The notes beneath the pieces are model-generated. The model searched no databases and was not told the origin of the DNA. It worked only from the letters and a program-made list of their open reading frames with translations. A stretch of 13,759 nt of DNA from contig JANMZR010000153.1 in assembly GCA_031383555.1 (NCBI GenBank), positions 1 through 13,759 of the forward strand, read 5' to 3'. Of the stretch, positions 7,291 through 12,956 are shown piece by piece. The first letter of the stretch is position 1; the number at the start of each line of letters is the position of its first letter. The position numbers and the translations under genes were made by a program. This DNA comes from JANMZR01 sp031383555 (GTDB taxonomy: Bacteria; Bacteroidota; Bacteroidia; Cytophagales; Spirosomataceae).

Positions 7291-7325
7291 TACAAACTAC
7301 AAACTATAATCTACAAACTATAAAC
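7291..7325. repeat. degenerate 7-base tandem repeat array, copy 2 (opposite orientation)
   Basis: Five 7-base units: TACAAAC, TACAAAC, TATAATC, TACAAAC, TATAAAC. Reverse-complemented, the units read GTTTGTA or GTTTATA, similar to the GTTTGTT/GTTTATT phase of copy 1. The last units run over the ispG stop codon (7318-7320), so the gene's final codons are part of the repeat. Confidence 0.65.
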
Positions 7326-9327
7326 CCTCTTCCCTCCAATTCCCATCTTCTTTTATCAACTCAATCAGCTCATTTACAGCATTTTCCGAAGATACGGACT
7401 TTTTCACTACATCTTGGCCTCTGTACAAGGCTATTTTGTTTTTGCCTACACCCACATAACCATAATCTGCATCAGCCATTTCGCCAGGGCCGTTTACAAT
7501 ACAACCCATAATACCAATTTTTACACCTTTCAAATGATCAGTTTGTTTTCTGATTAAGGCGGTTGTTTCCTGCAAATCAAAAAGTGTACGACCACAAGAA
7601 GGGCAAGAAATATATTCAGTTTTGCTCATACGGGTGCGTGCCGCTTGCAAAATTCCAAAAGCTAAATTGTTGAATTTCTTTGCACTATTTATACTATTAT
7701 TTCTTAAGAAAACGCCATCTCCTAAGCCATCAATAAGTAAGCCGCCAACATCAGTAGATGAAAATAATTGAAGCTCATCATCAGTTAAATTTTCATATTC
7801 TCTTTCTATAATTATTGGAATAGTACAATTAAATTTCAATAAATTGAATATTGCCATCCTCATTTCAGGCATAGCATGTGCATTTCCTGTATTTAATATT
7901 AAAACAGTGTTTGACAATGTTTTAATTCTTTTAATGATCTCATTATCAAATAAATGTAATGAATTTATTTTTAAGAATGAAATACCAATTGAATGATCAT
8001 TCGCCCAATTTTTATCATTAAAATCAAAAATAGGGTAGGCTCTTTCCTTATTTTTCATATTTTGCCAAGCTTGGTAATCTACTATTTCCTTCAAACCATT
8101 GGGCAACATAAATGGGGCAGGAGTAGCGCCTGTATAAATATAATCGGCACCCAAATCTGTCATTGTAAACTTGTCAGGTTCAGGTAAATAATGATAGCCA
8201 ATCGGTTTCAAATCTTCGTACTTTTCAAGTTTGATTTTGCTGAAATCTGCCATCACTCTTGGTACATTATGGTAACCAATGTTTCCAATTTCATGGGTAT
8301 TTCTCCTGAAATGTTGAAAAGGATTTATGGGTGAATTGTGCGCAGCACTCTGTGAGTAATTTAATTTATCAGATTGGTATTCAGGAATTTTGGTTGATTT
8401 TTCTATGCGATGCGTATATCTATTTACCAACGATATAGCCACAGGCACCTCTAATTCTGGGTCTTCTGTGAGTGAAACTCGCACGGTGTCGCCTAAGCCA
8501 TCCTCCAAAAGTGTACCAATACCAATCGATGACTTTATGCGACCATCTTCACCTTCACCAGCTTCTGTAACACCCAAATGTAGGGGATAGGGCTTTAGCT
8601 TTTCCTCTTCAAGTTTTTTACATAAAAGCCGATAAGCTTGCACCATCACTTGTGTATTGGAGGCCTTCATACTCAACACAATATTGAAATAATTTTCGTC
8701 TTCACAAATCCGTAAAAACTCCAATGCCGACTCCACCATTCCTAGTGGAGTATCACCATAACGGCTTAGTATTCTGTCACTTAGGCTACCATGATTGGTG
8801 CCTATACGCATAGCAGTGCCATATTCTTTGCATATTTTTATGAGTGGAAGAAACTTTTCTCTTATTCTTTCCAACTCATTTTGGTAACCTAATTCGGTAT
8901 AATCAATGGTTTCAAATCGCTTTTTATCGGCATAATTGCCAGGGTTTATTCTTACTTTTTCTACAATTCTTGCAGCCAATTCGGCCGCATTTGGAGTAAA
9001 ATGAATATCGGCAATTAAAGGTGTTTTATAGCCCCTAATCCTTAGTTCCTTCTTAATATTCTCCAGATTTTGAGCTTCTTTTACTGAGGGTGCAGTGATT
9101 CGTATATACTCGCAACCCGCTTCTATCATTTTAATGGATTGCTCAACCGAACCTTTTGTATCTAGGGTATCAATTGTAGTCATCGATTGAATGCGGATCG
9201 GATAATCGGAGCCCATAAACACCTCACCAATAGCTACTTGTATTGTTTTTCGTCGACTATACTCGGTCAACGAATTACAATAAATATTGCCGTTTTTCAA
9301 TAAATTGATTTCATTGTTATTTTTCAT
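7318..9327 (-). CDS. ispG: 4-hydroxy-3-methylbut-2-enyl diphosphate synthase, large form
   Basis: 669 residues. IspG (GcpE) catalyses the reductive ring opening of methylerythritol cyclodiphosphate to HMBPP in the MEP isoprenoid pathway, using a [4Fe-4S] cluster. The N-terminal TIM-barrel part carries GSDYPIRIQSMTTIDT and RINPGNYADKKRF. The C-terminal cluster domain carries SCPSCGRTLFDLQ (Cys575, Cys578) and GIMGCIVNGPGE (Cys609 and Glu616), exactly the three-Cys-plus-Glu ligand set. The extra ~250-residue middle insert (about 330-560) marks the long form of Bacteroidota, Chlamydiae and plants; E. coli IspG has about 370 residues. The gene follows the nucleotidyltransferase gene by 3 bases and is co-transcribed with it. 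Confidence 0.96.
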   Translation of the reverse strand: MKNNNEINLLKNGNIYCNSLTEYSRRKTIQVAIGEVFMGSDYPIRIQSMTTIDTLDTKGSVEQSIKMIEAGCEYIRITAPSVKEAQNLENIKKELRIRGYKTPLIADIHFTPNAAELAARIVEKVRINPGNYADKKRFETIDYTELGYQNELERIREKFLPLIKICKEYGTAMRIGTNHGSLSDRILSRYGDTPLGMVESALEFLRICEDENYFNIVLSMKASNTQVMVQAYRLLCKKLEEEKLKPYPLHLGVTEAGEGEDGRIKSSIGIGTLLEDGLGDTVRVSLTEDPELEVPVAISLVNRYTHRIEKSTKIPEYQSDKLNYSQSAAHNSPINPFQHFRRNTHEIGNIGYHNVPRVMADFSKIKLEKYEDLKPIGYHYLPEPDKFTMTDLGADYIYTGATPAPFMLPNGLKEIVDYQAWQNMKNKERAYPIFDFNDKNWANDHSIGISFLKINSLHLFDNEIIKRIKTLSNTVLILNTGNAHAMPEMRMAIFNLLKFNCTIPIIIEREYENLTDDELQLFSSTDVGGLLIDGLGDGVFLRNNSINSAKKFNNLAFGILQAARTRMSKTEYISCPSCGRTLFDLQETTALIRKQTDHLKGVKIGIMGCIVNGPGEMADADYGYVGVGKNKIALYRGQDVVKKSVSSENAVNELIELIKEDGNWREEGL

Positions 9328-9330
9328 ACT

Positions 9331-10191
9331 TTAAATTTCAGGAAAATTCTTTTCCAAATAATCTTGCACCAAAGCCAAGTCTGCTTTGGAGGTTAAATCA
9401 GGCATCAATTCAAATACGTGGAAAGCTTTCACAGTACCTTTATTTTCTTTTGCAATGCGATTTACAGCCTCTGGCATTTCTTTTTCATTTCTTGACAAAT
9501 TTAGCGGTTGGCTGCTCATATATTCCAAGCCTTGGTTATATTCCATATTGAAAATATTCATACTTATCCCTAACCTTCCATTTCTTTTTTTGCACTCAAC
9601 TACTTCATTATCAGATGGTTTTTCTATTAAATCTATCAGAAAACCATTTTCATCTTCATATAAAATAGCGCAGTTTTTTACTTTTTCATAGTCAAAACCT
9701 AAGCCTTCAGCATCATAAGATATTAACCCAGCAGGATGCTGATTGTTTGCCATTAACCTAAAAACATTCTCAGAATATAAATTGTCAGAATTGCAGGCTG
9801 TAAATTTTTGGCCTTTCCATTCTGGCAATTGTTCCAAACCTTGTTGTACAGCATCGGCAGTACCTAATGGTTTTACTCGGTCTGCAGGAATGATTTGAGT
9901 GGCAAATTTTATTTTCATTCCCCAGGTAGCATTATTGGCCATTTGGCTTTCATAATAGGCTTTTGTAACCGTATCTTTTTCGTTCAAAACCAATCCAACC
10001 TCCTTAAAACCCCCTTTTGCTGCATTGTAAAGTTGATAGTCTAGAAACGGTCGCCCGCCCTTACCAACGCCTATCATACCTTTGGGTAAGGAATTGGCCT
10101 GTTTCATCAATTCTTGATTACTATCACTTCCATCAAAGTCTTTCTTCATTCTGCTGCTCATGCCAGCAGCTAGCACTAATAAATTACTCAT
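9331..10191 (-). CDS. sugar-phosphate nucleotidyltransferase-like protein
   Basis: 286 residues with the nucleotidyltransferase (NTP_transferase) fold. Seen: LLVLAAGMSSRM (4-15), the nucleotide-binding loop; LPKGMIGVGKGGRPFLDYQL (35-54), with the Lys after Pro and the P-x-L-x-Y motif; PLGTADAV (108-115), contacting the base; NSDN (134-137), the likely metal/phosphate position; and LIEKP (188-192), typical of NDP-sugar pyrophosphorylases. The first loop is unusual: an extra ~20 residues (16-34) lie between the Arg and the Pro-Lys. The expected reaction is NTP plus sugar-1-phosphate to NDP-sugar plus pyrophosphate; sugar and nucleotide are unknown. It heads the unit with ispG. The GHMP kinase 340 bases upstream could supply its sugar-1-phosphate. 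Confidence 0.8.
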   Translation of the reverse strand: MSNLLVLAAGMSSRMKKDFDGSDSNQELMKQANSLPKGMIGVGKGGRPFLDYQLYNAAKGGFKEVGLVLNEKDTVTKAYYESQMANNATWGMKIKFATQIIPADRVKPLGTADAVQQGLEQLPEWKGQKFTACNSDNLYSENVFRLMANNQHPAGLISYDAEGLGFDYEKVKNCAILYEDENGFLIDLIEKPSDNEVVECKKRNGRLGISMNIFNMEYNQGLEYMSSQPLNLSRNEKEMPEAVNRIAKENKGTVKAFHVFELMPDLTSKADLALVQDYLEKNFPEI

Positions 10192-10243
10192 ATTTTATTG
10201 GCTTTGTTTAAGTGAATATATGATAAAAACGCCTGTAAAAAGA

Positions 10244-10384
10244 CCCCTTCCGTCATTCGGCTTTGCCAGAATGCCACCTTCCCAAGGGAAGGATTGGCCA
10301 AATCCCCTCCTTGGAGGGTAAGCGAGTAGGGGAGTACGAAGCTTACGAGCGCTAGCTCTGACGCAGTCGGCGGGGTGGGTTTTG
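10244..10384. repeat. second GC-rich interspersed repeat with nested hairpins
   Basis: About 140 GC-rich bases in the 339-base gap between the kinase stop and the nucleotidyltransferase start. It contains CCTTCCC-AA-GGGAAGG (10277-10292) and CCCTCC-TT-GGAGGG (10305-10318). On the minus strand its right edge reads AAAACCCACCCCGCCGACTG, a pattern I recall from interspersed repeats in several bacterial groups. It differs from the repeat at 4465-4586. It can be read as a 66-codon ORF on the minus strand (10195-10395), but the composition is that of the repeat, not of a protein. The rest of the gap (10192-10243, 10385-10530) is AT-rich and without a convincing promoter. Confidence 0.65.
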
Positions 10385-10413
10385 CATTTTAACATATATT
10401 AAATTAAATAAAG

Positions 10414-10436
10414 CCATTTTATTTAAATGAAAATGG
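10414..10436 (-). terminator. weak terminator-like hairpin after the GHMP kinase
   Basis: Arms CCATTTT (10414-10420) and AAAATGG (10430-10436) with a 9-base loop, followed on the minus strand by CTTTATTT. It lies 95 bases beyond the kinase stop. The low GC content of the stem makes it only a plausible terminator. Confidence 0.3.
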
Positions 10437-10530
10437 GGTAATTTCTATTTCTAAAATTATTTCACTTTCATTGATTTTTTTTCTAAAAACTTGATAATTA
10501 AACCAATTTCCAAATTAACCAATTTTCCAA

Positions 10531-11595
10531 TCAACCATCAACCCTTGTTCCTCCATCAATACTAATTATATACGCCTTGCCGCCCTCATTTTCAATGGCT
10601 TCAGCCACTTTTTCAGGGTTATTTGGTGCATAGGCAAACATGCAGCCGCCCCCACCTGAGCCATTTATTTTGCCTCCCAAAGCGCCTGCCTTCAGTGAAG
10701 CATCTATCATACGGTCTATTTTTGGAGTAGAAACTTTTTTGGCATCTCTCAAACTGTTCTGATGCTTATTCAAAAGGTAACCAAATCGGTTGTGGTCAAT
10801 GTCATTTTCTCGCATCATTTTTTTAGCTTCTAATAATATATCTCTATCTGAAATATTGCCTTTTAGTAAGTTATACTGCTGACTGTCAAATAAATGCTGG
10901 TATTGTTCGATCGATTCGGTAGGAGCGGAGTGAAGCGAAAAATCAGGATTTACCTTTTTTATTTCATCAATAATGGCTAACATTCCAAACTTCACCCAGG
11001 AAAGTATTTTTTGGGTGTCTTTTGGCTCCAATGAGTCGCCTAATACAAAGCTACCCAACTTTGGTTTCAAAAACTCAATACTAATTTTAGGTACCGATTC
11101 CAAATAAATAATATCGCCCACCGCAGTGGAATATTGGTCCATCATGCCACCAGCCTCATTGAACTCAATTACCTCTGACTGGTAACTAATTTCGGCAATA
11201 TCTTTAGTGGAAATTGAAGGATTTTGATCGCTCATTTTTAGTAAAAAATGAACCCATGTACATAGTAATGCAGATGATGAAGAAGTGCCAGAATTAATAG
11301 GAATATTACCATGAACTTCGCAATTTATACCTTTTGAAAAAGTATAACCCATTCGCTGTAAGACGTTTACGGCTGACCTGAAATAATCTCTTTTTTCAAT
11401 ATAAGGAATTTCATTTTCAATATTGAACTCAATTTTTGAGTTAATATCGGGCAGATTTATTTTTATTTTTCTATCAAATATATTGGAGCCTTCAATAGAA
11501 ACTCGTTTTGAAATTGCCGCTGCAATTACAGGTAGGCCGAGGTAGTCTTGATGTTCGCCAAACAGGCAAATTCGCCCTGGAGTGCTTATTTTCAA
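10531..11595 (-). CDS. GHMP-family sugar kinase, galactokinase-like
   Basis: 354 residues. All three GHMP motifs are present: PGRICLFGEHQDYLG (6-20), close to the galactokinase signature GRxNLIGEHTDYNxG; PINSGTSSSSAL (99-110), the phosphate loop, with SGTSSSS in place of the usual GxGLSSSA; and GGKINGSGGGGCMFA (307-321). GGMMDQ (149-154) supplies the Asp153 expected as catalytic base. It should phosphorylate a sugar at C1 with ATP. The sugar is not certain: the Gln in GEHQDY and the altered loop argue against calling it true GalK. The start is TTG at 11595; an in-frame TAA lies four codons upstream and motif 1 begins at residue 6, so there is no room for another start except a rare ATT. Confidence 0.85.
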   Translation of the reverse strand: MKISTPGRICLFGEHQDYLGLPVIAAAISKRVSIEGSNIFDRKIKINLPDINSKIEFNIENEIPYIEKRDYFRSAVNVLQRMGYTFSKGINCEVHGNIPINSGTSSSSALLCTWVHFLLKMSDQNPSISTKDIAEISYQSEVIEFNEAGGMMDQYSTAVGDIIYLESVPKISIEFLKPKLGSFVLGDSLEPKDTQKILSWVKFGMLAIIDEIKKVNPDFSLHSAPTESIEQYQHLFDSQQYNLLKGNISDRDILLEAKKMMRENDIDHNRFGYLLNKHQNSLRDAKKVSTPKIDRMIDASLKAGALGGKINGSGGGGCMFAYAPNNPEKVAEAIENEGGKAYIISIDGGTRVDG

Positions 11596-11905
11596 AGGAA
11601 TGAAATTTTAATATTCAATATATTAGGATAATAGGCAAAATTAATCAAAAATGGCCAAATTGGGTATTGCTAATAAAATATTGTTGCAATAGATTGGATT
11701 AAATGGAATTTTATTATTTTTGAATGCAATAGTTTAAAATTTAATGCAAAGATTCAATTTTAAACGTTTGTTGTCATAAATATTACGTAATAGTTTTTTT
11801 TATTAAAAAGAAGGAAAAACAAAGGATTACTTAAGCGCCTTATTTATAATTACTTACAAAAAAAGGAAAAAATATACAAGAGAAATATACGCAACTCAGC
11901 TTTAA
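11596..11905. other. AT-rich intergenic stretch with a 12-base palindrome
   Basis: I see no gene here. It holds a perfect 12-base palindrome TATTACGTAATA (11781-11792), a smaller one AAACGTTT (11762-11769), and poly-A/T runs. CAACTC (11892-11897), part of a small hairpin with GAGTTG (11906-11911), lies at its right edge. The octamer ATATACGC occurs at 11885-11892 and again at 11915-11922, flanking that hairpin. The palindrome could be a regulator's operator, but no regulator gene is nearby. This stretch is the boundary between ordinary chromosome and the accessory part. Confidence 0.4.
11636..11643 (-). promoter_or_regulatory. possible -7 box of the GHMP kinase gene
   Basis: On the minus strand this reads TAATTTTG, matching TAnnTTTG, 41 bases upstream of the TTG start codon. 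A TTTG at 12-base spacing is too close to be a good -33 box, so the promoter is only partly supported. Confidence 0.35.
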
Positions 11906-12010
11906 GAGTTGAACATATACGCTCTTTGGCAACAATTGCAAGAAACCGCAACCGATATCCAAAAACCGAAAGACTTTCACTCGGCGGACTTTGACTTATT
12001 AACTATGTAA
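11906..12010 (+). pseudogene. 3' remnant of a lost gene
   Basis: An open frame without a start codon runs from just after a TAA (11903-11905) to the TAA at 12008-12010. It reads ...YALWQQLQETATDIQ, then KPKDFHSADFDLLTM. The composition is protein-like and more GC-rich than the sequence before it, and the stop lies one base before the ATG of the next gene, a spacing typical of coupled operon genes. This suggests the tail of an upstream partner whose body is gone. I do not recognise the family, and a chance open frame of 35 codons is possible. Confidence 0.35.
11926..11961. repeat. leader repeat, copy A
   Basis: This stretch reads TTGGCAACAATTGCAAGAAA, then CCGCAACCGATATCCA. Copy B at 12905-12936 shares GGC, ACAATTG, AAAC, AACCGATA and CCA in the same order with small gaps; about nine of ten aligned bases agree. 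Copy A ends about 50 bases before the ORF at 12012. Confidence 0.55.
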
Positions 12011-12011
12011 A

Positions 12012-12563
12012 ATGGAATTTATAAAAATTATGCTCCCAATATTGATTGCCTTTTTCGGGGTTTTTGTTGTGTATTGGAGAGAAAATAAAAAACAATTCCA
12101 AGAAAAAATATTTGAACTAAAAATTAATGCCTATAAAGAAATAATTGAACTTTATGGTACTCTTTATGAAGACTTTTTTAATTTCTTAGACACTTTTCAA
12201 GAGTTTACTGGAACTCAAAACGAATGGGAGGTAATTGAAAGACCATTATTCGTTGAGTATTTTAAAAAAGGGCAAACTTTAAGACTATTAATTTACAGAT
12301 ATGGTGCATTACTTCCCGAGTCCATAATTGAAAAAATGAATGACCTTACTTCAACTTTTATGACACAATCCACGACTTTTAATACATTAAAATCAAGTTA
12401 TCCGCATGACTATTATGGATATTTGGAAACAAAATTATATGAATTCATCGCTGATTGCCGACAGGACTTACAAACAGATGCTTTAAACACAAGTATATTC
12501 AAAAGGATTTCTTATAATTTTTACCCAATCGACATTAAATCATTTAAAAAAAGAACGGACTAA
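12012..12563 (+). CDS. hypothetical protein with one N-terminal membrane segment
   Basis: 183 residues; family not recognised. Residues about 5-22 (IKIMLPILIAFFGVFVVYW) form a single membrane helix, followed by a charged stretch REN-KKQFQEKIFELKINAYKEI that looks amphipathic or coiled-coil, placing most of the protein in the cytoplasm. The rest is helix-rich (for example YGTLYEDFFNFLDTFQEFTG and LYEFIADCRQDLQT) with no catalytic motif visible. Proteins with this build are common, uncharacterised and patchily distributed in Bacteroidota accessory regions. It starts one base after the stop of a gene remnant, stands in low-density DNA, and is followed by 393 bases without a clear gene. Confidence 0.7.
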   Translation: MEFIKIMLPILIAFFGVFVVYWRENKKQFQEKIFELKINAYKEIIELYGTLYEDFFNFLDTFQEFTGTQNEWEVIERPLFVEYFKKGQTLRLLIYRYGALLPESIIEKMNDLTSTFMTQSTTFNTLKSSYPHDYYGYLETKLYEFIADCRQDLQTDALNTSIFKRISYNFYPIDIKSFKKRTD

Positions 12564-12683
12564 AACTATGCCCGAAAGAGTCGAAATGACAAGAAATACC
12601 CAGTTTGTATAATAGTAATACTAAGCAAGCATATCACAGCAGACATTAAAATTCAAATATTTGATAACTTTATTTCACACATA

Positions 12684-12735
12684 ACAATATTGATTATTTT
12701 AACTAAACAAAGATGCAAAAAAATATCAATATTGT
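12684..12735. other. inverted repeat around a small ORF start
   Basis: Perfect 11-base arms ACAATATTGAT (12684-12694) and ATCAATATTGT (12725-12735) are separated by 30 bases. Each arm contains the 8-base palindrome CAATATTG, so the palindrome also recurs directly with a 42-base period, about four helical turns. The ATG at 12713 lies between the arms. It may be an operator pair or simply AT-rich chance. Confidence 0.35.
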
Positions 12736-12823
12736 GCAAATAACCGAAGACAATATAATCGGGGTAAAAGAGCAACTATTGCCAACATCGTTTTTATTCA
12801 ATTTGGGGGACTATGGCACTTAA
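12713..12823 (+). CDS. possible small ORF, 36 residues
   Basis: The frame reads MQKNINIVQITEDNIIGVKE, then QLLPTSFLFNLGDYGT, and stops at TAA 12821-12823. It has no recognised domain, signal or membrane helix. It is reported because it is the best candidate in the 12564-12956 gap and is bracketed by the inverted repeat at 12684-12735. It could equally be chance, or the head of a decayed gene. The remainder of the gap has nothing else that looks coding, apart from a frame crossing the attC-like hairpin. Confidence 0.2.
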   Translation: MQKNINIVQITEDNIIGVKEQLLPTSFLFNLGDYGT

Positions 12824-12851
12824 TATTTTCTAACTCTCTTATATTTAACTA

Positions 12852-12910
12852 ATTTAACGGGCTGACACGGTGGTCAAAACCCAAACAAAATAAACACGTG
12901 GCCGTTAGGC
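12852..12910. other. attC-like recombination-site candidate
   Basis: A 59-base element begins ATTTAAC (12852-12858, fitting the attC R'' box RYYYAAC) and ends GTTAGGC (12904-12910, fitting the R' core GTTRRRY). Inside, AACGG (12856-12860) pairs with CCGTT (12902-12906) and CACG (12866-12869) with CGTG (12897-12900), leaving an asymmetric internal loop of 5 versus 1 bases. Paired outer and inner boxes with unpaired bases are the attC pattern, and 59 bases is within its length range. The stems are short and no integrase is in view. Confidence 0.3.
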
Positions 12911-12936
12911 ACAATTGTAAAAAACAACCGATACCA
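12905..12936. repeat. leader repeat, copy B
   Basis: This stretch reads TTAGGCACAATTGTAAAAAA, then CAACCGATACCA, the counterpart of 11926-11961. It begins inside the R'-like end of the attC-like element and ends 20 bases before the ATG of the zinc-ribbon repeat protein. Confidence 0.55.
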
Positions 12937-12956
12937 GCTATTTGAACTTGTTGAAT

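Noticed and set aside
7201..7325. The period-7 arrays as a CRISPR array
   Set aside because: Units are 7 bases, adjacent, without spacers and degenerate; no cas genes are near.
7239..7511. 90-codon plus-strand ORF over the end of ispG
   Set aside because: It runs antisense through the conserved iron-sulfur domain of ispG and through heptamer repeats; the Leu/His-rich content is a shadow.
10195..10395. 66-codon minus-strand ORF between kinase and nucleotidyltransferase
   Set aside because: Nearly all of it is the GC-rich repeat; a mix of Arg/Pro/Gly runs from hairpins, with no independent support.
9331..11595. Nucleotidyltransferase and GHMP kinase next to ispG as unusual IspD and IspE of the MEP pathway
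   Set aside because: The kinase carries the galactokinase-type GEHQDY and MMDQ motifs rather than the PAxAKINL-type IspE start, and the transferase has GTADAV and IEKP as in sugar pyrophosphorylases and is longer than IspD.
11892..11911. CAACTC/GAGTTG hairpin as a terminator
   Set aside because: The stem is only 6 bases, has no following T run and no gene ends just before it.
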